Of a DNA stretch of 64,000 nt, positions 7,897-16,444 are shown piece by piece (positions within the stretch are counted from its first letter, which is position 1; the number at the start of each line of letters is the position of its first letter). Source of the DNA: Rhodococcus sp. AW25M09 (lineage in GTDB: Bacteria > Actinomycetota > Actinomycetes > Mycobacteriales > Mycobacteriaceae). The stretch is from NCBI RefSeq assembly GCF_000333955.1, contig NZ_CAPS01000121.1, positions 1 to 64,000 of the forward strand, given 5' to 3'. Below the pieces are notes generated by a model, which searched no databases, was not told the DNA's origin, and saw only the letters and a program-made list of their open reading frames with translations. A program made the position numbers and the translations under genes.

Positions 7897-7970
7897 GCAA
7901 CGGGTGCTCCACTTTCGGCAGATCGCAGCGCAATCCCGCAGATTGCGCCGCAGGGTGGAGCAACCGTTGC
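7897..7970. terminator. Large nested inverted repeat between convergent genes
   Basis: Outer arms at 7897-7912 (GCAACGGGTGCTCCAC) and 7955-7970 pair with one mismatch. Inside them a perfect 8-bp stem, GCGCAATC at 7928-7935 and GATTGCGC at 7941-7948, closes on a 5-base loop. It lies between the stop of the MBL hydrolase (plus) and the stop of thiM (minus), where a bidirectional terminator is expected. There is no T-tract on either side. Confidence 0.65.
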
Positions 7971-7974
7971 AGTG

Positions 7975-8784
7975 TCAGGCAGTGTCGAGCCGTACCAGTT
8001 CTCGCAATGCCGACTCGTCGACCGTGTCGAGTCCGTCGAGGAACGCGGCAGCGAACGATCCCGGTCGCGATGTGGACCGGGCGGCGATCTCCGACGCGAC
8101 CGCGACATGGGCGTGCGCAGACACTGCACCGATCAGCGCGGACGATGTCACGGAGCAGTAGGCCGCCGTCAGCGCACCGAGGGCGCATCCGGTAGCGGTA
8201 ACTCGTTGCAGCAGTGCACTTCCACCGCCAACTTTCACCATTGCGTCGGGCCCGAGAATGTGGTCGACGTCCCCCGACGCCGCCACTGTCTCGGCGCGAT
8301 CCAGCAGCGAACGCGCCGCATCGACAGAATCTTCCGCTCGTGCAGACGAATCCACCCCTCGCGATGCCCCTCGAGCGCCCGCCAGACCCATGACCTCGGA
8401 CGCATTCGCACGAATAACACTGGGGCGGTTGGCAAGCAGCTCGACAGCCACCTGGGTACGCCACGGTAGACCGCCTGCCCCCACCGGATCCAGAACCCAC
8501 GGCTTACCCGCTGCCCTCGCGGCAGCCGACGCCAGGCGAGAACTCTCCACCTGAGCGGCCGTGGGAGTCCCGAGGTTGACCAGGACCGCGTCGGCAATCT
8601 CCGCGAAGCCGGCCGCCTCCTCCGGGTTGTCCACCATCGCCGGAGCAGCCCCGGCGGCCAGCAATGCATTGGCGACGAACTGAACCGACACGGTGTTGGT
8701 CAGACACTGGACCAGCGGATTGCGCTCGCGCATTTGTCGATGTGCGGCAACGATGTCGTCCAGGGTCACACTCGAATTACTCAT
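7975..8784 (-). CDS. thiM: Hydroxyethylthiazole kinase ThiM
   Basis: A 269-residue ribokinase-fold kinase that phosphorylates 4-methyl-5-(2-hydroxyethyl)thiazole for thiamine salvage. Family signatures include LVQCLTNTVSVQFVANALLA, the substrate-site AAPAMVDNPEEA, WVLDPVGAG, and the anion-hole/catalytic TATGCALGALTAAY. The start chosen is ATG 8784; the longer frame upstream runs antisense to the DeoR gene. No thiD or thiE lies next to it, so salvage genes must be elsewhere. It starts 43 bases from the divergent DeoR regulator; whether that regulator controls it is unknown. A ThDP-dependent enzyme lies in the nearby polyol island, but no link is shown. Confidence 0.95.
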   Translation of the reverse strand: MSNSSVTLDDIVAAHRQMRERNPLVQCLTNTVSVQFVANALLAAGAAPAMVDNPEEAAGFAEIADAVLVNLGTPTAAQVESSRLASAAARAAGKPWVLDPVGAGGLPWRTQVAVELLANRPSVIRANASEVMGLAGARGASRGVDSSARAEDSVDAARSLLDRAETVAASGDVDHILGPDAMVKVGGGSALLQRVTATGCALGALTAAYCSVTSSALIGAVSAHAHVAVASEIAARSTSRPGSFAAAFLDGLDTVDESALRELVRLDTA

Positions 8785-8827
8785 CGCTGACGAGTCTACG
8801 ACCGCAGTCGGCAGATACGATGCCCTG

Positions 8828-9646
8828 GTGGCCACACTTCTCAAGCCCGAGCGGCATTTCCGCATCCTCGAGCTTTTGCGTACGACAGGCAAGATTCTGT
8901 CTTCCGAGCTCGCTGTGACGTTCGACGTCTCCGAGGACACCATTCGCCGGGATCTCGACGAGCTGGGCGCGGAAGGAAAGCTCAAGCGAGTGCACGGCGG
9001 TGCACTGGTGGTGTCCACCTTGCGCCAGGACTACCGGGACCGACGCGACCAGGAAGCCTCGGCCAAGTCGCTCGTCGCGCGCGCTGCCGCGAGCCTGCTG
9101 CAGGACGGGCAGGTGATACTCATCGACGGCGGTACGACGGCAATCGAGGTGACGAAACAGTTGGACCCGCAACTTCGGGCAACCTTCGTCACGCACAGCC
9201 CGTCGACTGCGGTGAATCTAGCGGAGCACCCGCAGTGTGAGGTCGTCGTGGTCGGGGGTCGCCTGCTGAAGAACGCCATGGTGACGGTGGGAGCCCAGAC
9301 CCTCAAGACCTACGAGTCGATCAACGCCGATGTCGCGATCCTCGGCATCCTGGGCATCAACGTCGACTCCGGCATCACTCATTTCGAGTACGAGGAGGCA
9401 CAGATCAAAAGAGCGATGATCGAGGGTGCCCATCGCTCGATCGTCCTGTGCACCAGCGACAAGCTGGGTTACTCCGGCGCGTTCCAGGTCGCTCCTCTGG
9501 CGTCCATCACCACCCTGGCGGTCGAGCCGGGACTGAATCCGGCGCTGCTACAGCAATATCGCGACAGCGGCGTCGAGTGCATCTCCGTCGACGACATCGA
9601 TCCGCTCGGTCAGGTATCCGCTGCAACGGCGGACCGATCGCTGTAG
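8828..9646 (+). CDS. DeoR/GlpR-family transcriptional regulator
   Basis: A 272-residue regulator: N-terminal winged HTH (ERHFRILELLRTTGKILSSE, then VSEDTIRRDLDELGAEGKLK) and a C-terminal DeoR sensor domain of the phosphosugar-isomerase fold with the signature LIDGGTTAIEVTKQL and, near the end, VLCTSDKLGY. Such proteins repress sugar or polyol genes and are released by a phosphorylated intermediate. The best-supported start is GTG 8828. Its 3' end overlaps the 3' end of the convergent FGGY kinase by 37 bases. It is the most likely controller of the adjoining polyol/glycerol-phosphate genes. Confidence 0.92.
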   Translation: MATLLKPERHFRILELLRTTGKILSSELAVTFDVSEDTIRRDLDELGAEGKLKRVHGGALVVSTLRQDYRDRRDQEASAKSLVARAAASLLQDGQVILIDGGTTAIEVTKQLDPQLRATFVTHSPSTAVNLAEHPQCEVVVVGGRLLKNAMVTVGAQTLKTYESINADVAILGILGINVDSGITHFEYEEAQIKRAMIEGAHRSIVLCTSDKLGYSGAFQVAPLASITTLAVEPGLNPALLQQYRDSGVECISVDDIDPLGQVSAATADRSL

Positions 9647-11178
9647 CGATCGCCGACCGTATCCAGTCCGTTCCAGACCGCACTCAGTGCAGTGGTCAGT
9701 GCGCGATGACGGTCGTACCGCACGCGCATCGACAGCACCTTCTGCGGATCGGGTTCGTAGGATCGCATCACGGGCGTGAATACGGCTGCGGCGGTGTCGA
9801 AGTCAGCGAACATTCCGACTGCCACCGCGGCCGTGATCGCAGCACCGCGAACTCCGATCTCGCCTCGATCGGCGACGTCCACGCGGAGGCCGAGAACGTC
9901 GGCGAATATCTGCGGCCAGATCGGGCTGTGTGAGGCACCCCCCGACATCCTGACGACCGTCGGCCGAGCCGCATCGTCGCCCCCGAGGAGCAACTCGATA
10001 TCGCCCTTGTGCGCGAACGCAATTCCCTCGTACACCGCAAGTGCTGCGTCGTCGAACCCGTCCTCGGCAACCGCGCCGAGCAAGCCGGCCGGAGCGCCGT
10101 CGGGTCCACCGAACAGATACGGGAAGAACATCATGTCACTGGAGCGACCTCGGGCGTACGCTCGAGCGACCGCGTCGTTGCACTGGCGATAGATGTCGCC
10201 GCCTTCGGCGATGGCGTCGTCGGGCCGGTGTCGAAATATCTGCCGACAACACCATTCGAGGTTGCTCGCCGAGGTAATCCCACCCTCGCTCGCCAGATAC
10301 GCGTCGCCTGTGATGTATCGGCACTGAAGCAATGGGGGCGTACTGGTTCTGGGGCGCGGATGCAGTGTTTGGTCGATTCCGAATGTCCCTGCGATAACCG
10401 ACATGTGCCCCTCGTCCAGAACCCGTGAGGCGAGCGCACACGCGGCAACATCGACCACGCCCCTGACCACCGGGGTGCCCGCCGCCAAGCCGGTGAGTTC
10501 GGCAGCAGCAGCGGTGATTACGCCGACCGTCTCTGCTCCTGGGCCGATCGTCGGCAACTTCTCGCGCCACCGAGAGATTCCGAGTAGGCGGAGGGCGTCC
10601 GCCGACCACTCGTTTCGCTCGATGTCGCACAATCCGGTGAGTCCTGCGTCGGTGTGATCGGTCGACATGTCCCCGCACAGTCGGGCCCTGATGTAGTCCT
10701 TGCACGCGAGGACGCGGTGCACCCGGGACCGCATCGTCAGCTCGTACTCGTCGAACCACCTCAGTAGTGCCGCGGTCTGGCCGCTCCACATCCTTTGCGA
10801 GACCAGTCGTTCGACCTGCGCTGCTGTCGCATCGTCCACGGCCGATGTGGCGTCGAGCTCCGTCCGCACATCGGTCGAGAGAATTCCGTTTCCGAGTGCG
10901 ACGCCGTCTGCGTCGACCAGCCACAGCCCGCTGCCGTAGCCGGTGACCGAAATCGCGGCGATGTCCTGCGCCCGGATGCCCGATAACCGAAGCAGAGTCT
11001 GCGTCGAGGAACACACGGCATGCCACAACGCATCCGGGTCCTGTTCACGCTTTCCATCACGCGCCTCCGTGTGCGGACTCAGTTCCTTCGTTACTGCCAA
11101 CTCGCGCCCGCTCGCATCGAACAGCCCGGCTTTGACGAAGGTTCCGCCGGCGTCGATGCCGACGATGTATTGCTCCAT
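9610..11178 (-). CDS. FGGY-family carbohydrate/polyol kinase
   Basis: A 522-residue ATP-dependent kinase of the FGGY/actin fold. The N-terminal phosphate loop is YIVGIDAGGTFVKAGLFD. Domain I continues to about residue 255 and the C-terminal domain carries VVRMSGGASHSPIWPQIFAD, the FGGY nucleotide-binding signature. It is closer to xylulose/erythritol-type kinases than to glycerol kinase, and differs from the GlpK encoded nearby, so the locus has two kinases for different substrates. ATG 11178 is preferred (upstream GTG/ATG at 11193/11187 possible). It is transcribed away from the glycerol-phosphate operon and shares a 400-base control region with it. Confidence 0.9.
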   Translation of the reverse strand: MEQYIVGIDAGGTFVKAGLFDASGRELAVTKELSPHTEARDGKREQDPDALWHAVCSSTQTLLRLSGIRAQDIAAISVTGYGSGLWLVDADGVALGNGILSTDVRTELDATSAVDDATAAQVERLVSQRMWSGQTAALLRWFDEYELTMRSRVHRVLACKDYIRARLCGDMSTDHTDAGLTGLCDIERNEWSADALRLLGISRWREKLPTIGPGAETVGVITAAAAELTGLAAGTPVVRGVVDVAACALASRVLDEGHMSVIAGTFGIDQTLHPRPRTSTPPLLQCRYITGDAYLASEGGITSASNLEWCCRQIFRHRPDDAIAEGGDIYRQCNDAVARAYARGRSSDMMFFPYLFGGPDGAPAGLLGAVAEDGFDDAALAVYEGIAFAHKGDIELLLGGDDAARPTVVRMSGGASHSPIWPQIFADVLGLRVDVADRGEIGVRGAAITAAVAVGMFADFDTAAAVFTPVMRSYEPDPQKVLSMRVRYDRHRALTTALSAVWNGLDTVGDRYSDRSAVAADT

Positions 11179-11193
11179 GACCACCATTCCCAC

Positions 11194-11584
11194 TGCGGAT
11201 TAATGCAGTTCTCACGGTCCTGCGCGGAGGGCCGCTGCCCCAGGACTCCATGACAAGGATCACATAGTTTCTGTTGCAAGCCTAGTGAAACGGCATTTGA
11301 AGTCGTCGATGTTACCGCTCGGTAGATGTTGACTGCCACTCCACACTGAGTTAACTTCGTCACTAAGCCGCATAAACCGGCATAAACACGAAGACAGATC
11401 CTCTTACCCCGAAGCCGCTCGAACACGAGCTCCTGGGCCACCTCATTCGCCTGCTGGGCCGGTGGCAATCGAAGAGGTTCCACCCGCATTCCTCACCCGT
11501 TACCTCGGGTCGGGAGTGGCCGGGCTCGACCACGAGGATCCCGACGATCGGGCACCTCACCGTCTCGAACAAAGGACTCTTGTC
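11194..11584. promoter_or_regulatory. Divergent control region between FGGY kinase and the membrane-protein/glpK operon
   Basis: This gap of about 390 bases holds no convincing gene. Visible elements include a direct repeat GCATAAAC at 11370-11377 and 11380-11387, flanked by an inverted repeat CTTCGT (11355-11360) / ACGAAG (11388-11393), and a direct repeat GATGTT at 11308-11313 and 11325-11330. These are reasonable operator candidates for the DeoR regulator. A ribosome-binding site AAAGGA precedes the GTG at 11585. Confidence 0.45.
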
Positions 11585-12544
11585 GTGGATCTACAACTCG
11601 TTGCCTACATCGCTGCATTCGGAGGTGGATTGGTCGGTGCCGCACTCGGCGGGCTGTTCGTCTTCAGCCTCTGCGGCATCTTCTGCATCTTCGGCGTGGT
11701 GGCAGCGCTGGCCGGCGTCGATTACGACTTCCTGGGGCAGTTGGCATTCGGGCCTTTCTTAGGCCCCCAGGTAGCGTTCGTCGGGGCGGTTGCGGCAGCG
11801 GCCTACGCCAAGCGCACCGGCAAACTGGACGACGGGAAGAACATTCTCTCGCCGCTCGTCGGCCTCGGCAGTAGCAGTGTCCTGCTCGTCGGCGGAGCGT
11901 TCGGAGTACTCGGATTCGCACTCGAGAAGGGGCTCAAGTCCGTTCTGAGCATCAACTCGACCCTGAGCGCGACGGTCGTGCTCACCGATACGGTCGCGCT
12001 CACGGTCGTCATACTTGCTGCGGCAACGCGCCTTTCGTTCGGTCGAACCGGGCTGGTGCCCTCGAACCATGGTGGGCCGGGCGCACAGATCGCCACCCGG
12101 TGGCACCCGACCGCAACGCAGGCCTGGCTGCCGTTCCAGTCACATCGATTGCAGGTCGGCACCGTCGCTGTCGGATTCGGTCTGGCAGCGGGGTGGCTGA
12201 TCGTCAGCCTGCCGGAGTCGGCGCGGGCCCTCGGCCCGATTCTCCTCTTCGGGTTCAGTGCCACCACACTCCTGCTGCTGCAGATCGGCCTGTCCGGTCC
12301 GGTATCGCACCACATCACGCTGCCCGCCGGTTTGGCAGCCGTTGCGCTTCTCTCCGCAGGCGCACCCAGCACGGTCGCTCTGTTGGGGGCCGTCGGTGTA
12401 GCACTGTTCAGCGCATTTCTCGCTGAGCTCAGCTCTCGAATGTTCCACACGCTCGGAGACAGCCATTTCGATCCTCCGGCATGCGCCATCGCAGTCACGA
12501 CGTCGCTGATCGTCGGAATCCAACTCGTATTCGGACTCGTCTGA
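11585..12544 (+). CDS. Multi-pass membrane protein, putative permease
   Basis: A 319-residue, strongly hydrophobic protein with about nine membrane segments, starting VDLQLVAYIAAFGGGLVGAA and ending TTSLIVGIQLVFGLV. The C-terminal repeats of Gly/Ala-rich helices with HHITLPAG and HFDPPACA suggest a transporter more than an enzyme. I do not recognise the family. The start GTG at 11585 is favoured by the AAAGGA site and by the onset of hydrophobicity; the frame upstream to 11462 is not protein-like. As the first gene of the glpK-HAD-G1PDH-ThDP-glpD operon it may import the substrate, which is inference from position. Confidence 0.7.
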   Translation: MDLQLVAYIAAFGGGLVGAALGGLFVFSLCGIFCIFGVVAALAGVDYDFLGQLAFGPFLGPQVAFVGAVAAAAYAKRTGKLDDGKNILSPLVGLGSSSVLLVGGAFGVLGFALEKGLKSVLSINSTLSATVVLTDTVALTVVILAAATRLSFGRTGLVPSNHGGPGAQIATRWHPTATQAWLPFQSHRLQVGTVAVGFGLAAGWLIVSLPESARALGPILLFGFSATTLLLLQIGLSGPVSHHITLPAGLAAVALLSAGAPSTVALLGAVGVALFSAFLAELSSRMFHTLGDSHFDPPACAIAVTTSLIVGIQLVFGLV

Positions 12545-12634
12545 CTCCGGCTCTCGGCCCCACAGCGGCACCTCCGCAGATCACCTCGAAACACCGAACC
12601 CATCTCGCCACCCTCGACGGAAAGAGCGTCAGCC

Positions 12635-14134
12635 ATGACTCAGTACATTCTCGGAATCGACGAAGGCACCACCAGCGCAAGAACTCTCATCTTCGATGAG
12701 AAGTGCGAGGTCCGCGCAGTCGCTCAGCGCGAGATCACCCAGATCTATCCCAACTCCGGATGGATCGAACACGACCCACTCGAAATCCTCACTGCCCAAC
12801 TGGAAACGATGCGCGAGGCGCTGCGGAGCGCTGACCTCGAACCGACCGACATCACCGCGATCGCACTGACCAACCAACGCGAGACGGCCGTGGTCTGGGA
12901 CAAGGAGTCGGGGCGACCGATCCACAACGCAGTGGTCTGGGCATCGAGGCAGAGCAACGGCGTGATCGAGCGTTGGCGCGAGCGCGGACTCGACTCCGTC
13001 ATTCGCGAGCGGACCGGCTTGAACTCCGATGCCTACTACTCGGCCTCGAAGATCGCCTGGATCCTCGAAACGGTACCCGGAGCGCAGGAACGAGCAGAAA
13101 AGGGCGAGCTACTGGCCGGCACCATCGACAGCTGGCTGATCTGGAACCTCACCGGACGAGGCGCACATGTCACCGACTACTCCAACGCCTCGCGAACGAT
13201 GATGTTCAACATCCACACCCGCGAGTGGGATCAGGATCTGCTCGACGCGTACGGCATTCCGCGCTGCATGCTCGCCAAGGTCGTCCCCTCGGACACGATC
13301 GTGGGCGATGCCGGTGCCACGTTCGGGGCCCCGATTCCCATCGCCTCCAACATGGGCGATCAGCAAGCCGGGCTCTTCGGGCAGGTCTGCTTCCGGGCCG
13401 GTCAGGCCAAGATGACCTACGGGACAGCAGGAGTCCTGACGATCAACTGCGGCGACACACCTCAGATGGTCGAGGGCGCAACGACATCGGTGGCCTGGGG
13501 TGTCGGAGACGACGTCCGCTACGAAAACGAGGGCGTGCTGTTCAGCATGGGAAAGACCATGCAGTGGCTGCGCGACGACATGAAACTCATTCACGGAGCT
13601 GCTGATTGCGAATGGTACGGAGGTCAGGTGGCCAGCACCGACGGCGTGTACCTGGTTCCAGCCTTCACCGGACTTGCGGCACCGACCTGGGATCCCTATG
13701 CCCGTGCCTGCATCGTCGGAATGAGCAGTTCGACCAACAGACTGCACATCATCCGCGCAGCCGTCGAATCGATGGTCTTCCAGACCCGCGACGTGGTGGA
13801 TGCGATCACGGCGAACGGTCAGGTCAGCCTGCCCGAGCTACGGGTCGACGGCGGAGCGGTGAACAACAACATGCTCTGCCAACTCCAGGCCGACATCCTC
13901 GGCATCCCGGTGATCCGACCCGCCATCACCGAAGCAACCGCGTTGGGTGCGACGCTGATGGCCGGATTGAGCACGGGGGTATGGGAATCCCTCGACGAGA
14001 TCGAGGCTCTGTGGTCGGTGGACCGCACCTTCGAGCCCAAGATGGACCGCAACAAGGCCGAGGAAATGTACGCGGGGTGGATCGAGGCAGTCGAACTCTC
14101 CAAGGGCTGGGCGCGCAAGGTCACAGCCCGATGA
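12635..14134 (+). CDS. glpK: Glycerol kinase
   Basis: A 499-residue FGGY kinase that closely follows classical GlpK: YILGIDEGTTSARTLIFDE at the N-terminus, ITQIYPNSGWIEHDPLEI, and the glycerol-contacting residues expected in GlpK (Arg-Glu in TNQRETAVVW, the Trp in AVVWASRQ, the Tyr in DAYYSASKIAW and the Asp in ASNMGDQQAGLFGQ). It converts glycerol to sn-glycerol-3-phosphate in the cytoplasm. The ATG follows a GGAAAGAGCG site, and the stop overlaps the start of the HAD gene (ATGA). Conserved binding residues argue for glycerol, but a related triol or tetritol cannot be excluded in this operon. Confidence 0.9.
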   Translation: MTQYILGIDEGTTSARTLIFDEKCEVRAVAQREITQIYPNSGWIEHDPLEILTAQLETMREALRSADLEPTDITAIALTNQRETAVVWDKESGRPIHNAVVWASRQSNGVIERWRERGLDSVIRERTGLNSDAYYSASKIAWILETVPGAQERAEKGELLAGTIDSWLIWNLTGRGAHVTDYSNASRTMMFNIHTREWDQDLLDAYGIPRCMLAKVVPSDTIVGDAGATFGAPIPIASNMGDQQAGLFGQVCFRAGQAKMTYGTAGVLTINCGDTPQMVEGATTSVAWGVGDDVRYENEGVLFSMGKTMQWLRDDMKLIHGAADCEWYGGQVASTDGVYLVPAFTGLAAPTWDPYARACIVGMSSSTNRLHIIRAAVESMVFQTRDVVDAITANGQVSLPELRVDGGAVNNNMLCQLQADILGIPVIRPAITEATALGATLMAGLSTGVWESLDEIEALWSVDRTFEPKMDRNKAEEMYAGWIEAVELSKGWARKVTAR

Positions 14135-14988
14135 CGCAGACTGCGACGCTCACGCAGTCGATTCTGCGAGAACCGACACAGCTGTTCGAGTCGTACATCT
14201 TCGACCTCGACGGAACGCTGTATCTCGGCGAGGAGCTGTTGCCGGGGGCAGCGCACCTGGTGGAAGCGCTCCGCCACCACGGCCGTCGAGTTGTGTTCTG
14301 CAGCAACAACCCGACTCGTGCGCCGCAGCAGTACGCCGACAAGCTCACCTCGCTCGGCATACCGACACAACTGTCGGACGTGATCACCACGTCGATGACG
14401 ACAGTCCGGTGGCTGACCGAGAATGCCTCGAACAGCAAGATCTTCGTCATCGGTGAACAGCCACTGCGGGAATCGATCTCGGCGGCCGGCCTCGAATTGA
14501 GCGAGGATCCACGCGAGATCGACGTCGTGGTCGCGAGCTACGACCGCGGATTCGACTACCGCAAACTCAAGATCGCTTTCGAGGCGCTCGCCGTCTACCG
14601 TCGCGCGATTCTCGTCTCCACCAACCCCGACAGGTTCTGTCCCCTGCCCGGGGGATTCGGAGATCCGGACGCGGCGGCAGTGACGGCGGCCATCGAGGCG
14701 AGTACCGGACTTGTCGCAGTCGCGCAGATGGGCAAACCCAGTACGTTCATGTTCGAGACCATCAGCGCATTGACCGGAATCGATCCGGCCACCACGCTTG
14801 TCGTCGGCGATCGACTCACCACGGACATTGCGATGGGGGTGAACGCGGGAACCTCCACGGCTCTCGTTCTCACCGGAGAATCGACTCTCGACGACGTCGA
14901 CCGAACCGAGCCCGGTGGTCGGCCCACCTACATCGTCGAATCGGTCGCGGATCTCCTGCCCGCATCCTCGGGTCGGCGTACACAGTGA
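14131..14988 (+). CDS. HAD-IIA family phosphatase (glycerol-phosphate/phosphoglycolate phosphatase-like)
   Basis: A 285-residue haloacid-dehalogenase hydrolase of subclass IIA (NagD type). Motif I is YIFDLDGTLYLGEELLPGA, motif II is VVFCSNNPTR, motif III is the Lys in VAQMGKPSTFMFE, and motif IV is LVVGDRLTTDIAMG. Enzymes of this branch include the mycobacterial glycerol-3-phosphate phosphatase and p-nitrophenyl phosphatases. Its overlap with glpK and with the next gene (GTGA) implies tight coupling, and suggests it removes phosphate from a glycerol phosphate or related intermediate. Substrate is inferred from context. Confidence 0.88.
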   Translation: MTQTATLTQSILREPTQLFESYIFDLDGTLYLGEELLPGAAHLVEALRHHGRRVVFCSNNPTRAPQQYADKLTSLGIPTQLSDVITTSMTTVRWLTENASNSKIFVIGEQPLRESISAAGLELSEDPREIDVVVASYDRGFDYRKLKIAFEALAVYRRAILVSTNPDRFCPLPGGFGDPDAAAVTAAIEASTGLVAVAQMGKPSTFMFETISALTGIDPATTLVVGDRLTTDIAMGVNAGTSTALVLTGESTLDDVDRTEPGGRPTYIVESVADLLPASSGRRTQ

Positions 14989-16382
14989 GCCGGCCACGGA
15001 CCGTGGGTGTGGCGGGTACTCACCACTATCTCGCGCACATCGGCATCGACCACGATACGTCGACGCTGCGTACGCTCGTCAGCGCTCCGGGGGCGCTGAC
15101 GGAGTTGAACTCCGTACTGGCCGATCTCGATACCTCGGGCACAGCGGTGATCCTGCACGACGGCACACCGATCTCGGTGGGCTCACGCGACGTCCTCGCC
15201 GAGATCGACAGCACTGTTGCCGGTCACTTCACCACTGCGGTGCTGGTTCCGAACGAACAGCACGGCACGGTGATCCTCGACGAGGCCACGGTGGACAGTT
15301 CTGCTGCAGCCAGTTCCGGGTGTGCGGCTATCGTGGCCGTCGGCGGCGGCACCATAGTCGATCTCGGCAAGGTGCTCTCGCAGCGCCATCACGTTCCCCT
15401 CGTGGTGATCCAGACGTGCGCCTCGGTGAACGGCTTCTCCGATCCGCTGTCGGTCCTGGTTCGCAACGGCGCGAAAAGTACGGTTCCCACCGCCTGGCCT
15501 GTCGCATTGATCATCGACCACGACGTGATTGCACAGGCGCCGGCCGCGCTTACCAGGGCCGGATTCGGAGATGCAGCCGCGATCTGGTGCGCACCTGCCG
15601 ACTGGTATCTAGCCTGCACTCTGGGCATGGACGGCGAGTTCGAATCCGGCGTTCTCGACGTGATCGGTGCAGCAGCGCAGGGACTTCGGGATGCGACGTC
15701 ATTGTCGGAGCTCGATCTCGAGGCCCTCCTCGATACTCTCACCTACGGGGGGCTCGGCATCGGCGTCACCGGGACAACGGCAGTGGTGTCGGGATGCGAA
15801 CATCTGATCAGCCACTTGATCGACATGGCAGCAGTGGCCCGCGGCGCCGAACACGATCTGCACGGAGCTCAGGTGGGTGTCGCATCGGTGATATCGGCGG
15901 CGTTGTGGGAGAGCGCAATCGAGTCCTTCGATGACGTCTCCATCGATGTCGACGTCGCAACGACACCGATACCCGATCTCGAGAATTCGGTCACCAGGGC
16001 ATGGGAATCGATCGATCCCTCCGGCAAGATCGGTGCCGGCTGTGCGCGCAATGTGGCACAGAAGATGGCCAGATGGTCCGGCGTACGTGCCGAACTCTCG
16101 GAATTCGTAGCGACGTGGCCCGAGCATCGCCGGGTGTTGAGTGCCCTGCTCCGACCGGCGTCCGAGATCGCAGCCGATCTGGCCGCAATCGGTGCACCCA
16201 CGAAGTTCTCGCAGCTGACGCCACCTGTCGACCGCGAGACAGTGCGCTGGATCATGCGCACACTGCCGCTGATGCGAGACCGGTTCACGCTGTGCGATGC
16301 GTTGCTCGTATCCGGCCGCTGGACCGATGAGTTCATCGATCGCGTACTCGACCGGGCCGCCGAGTCCGGTGGCGGACTCTGA
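14985..16382 (+). CDS. Iron-containing-ADH family dehydrogenase, sn-glycerol-1-phosphate dehydrogenase-like
   Basis: A 465-residue enzyme of the AraM/EgsA branch. NAD(P)-binding region: IVAVGGGTIVDLGKVL; DHAP/metal region: TCASVNGFSDPLS and FGDAAAIW; metal histidines: SGCEHLISHLIDM and LHGAQVGV. Relatives interconvert dihydroxyacetone phosphate and sn-glycerol-1-phosphate, the stereoisomer opposite to GlpK's product. The GTG start overlaps the HAD stop. It is somewhat longer than typical AraM because of a C-terminal helical extension. G1P chemistry beside GlpK and GlpD is unusual in a bacterium; activity on another polyol phosphate is possible. Confidence 0.85.
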   Translation: MSRPRTVGVAGTHHYLAHIGIDHDTSTLRTLVSAPGALTELNSVLADLDTSGTAVILHDGTPISVGSRDVLAEIDSTVAGHFTTAVLVPNEQHGTVILDEATVDSSAAASSGCAAIVAVGGGTIVDLGKVLSQRHHVPLVVIQTCASVNGFSDPLSVLVRNGAKSTVPTAWPVALIIDHDVIAQAPAALTRAGFGDAAAIWCAPADWYLACTLGMDGEFESGVLDVIGAAAQGLRDATSLSELDLEALLDTLTYGGLGIGVTGTTAVVSGCEHLISHLIDMAAVARGAEHDLHGAQVGVASVISAALWESAIESFDDVSIDVDVATTPIPDLENSVTRAWESIDPSGKIGAGCARNVAQKMARWSGVRAELSEFVATWPEHRRVLSALLRPASEIAADLAAIGAPTKFSQLTPPVDRETVRWIMRTLPLMRDRFTLCDALLVSGRWTDEFIDRVLDRAAESGGGL

Positions 16383-16444
16383 ATCGAGTCCGTTTCCTTA
16401 AATCCGCCAATATTTTTCGATCCCAACAACAAGGAGCGTGTCCT

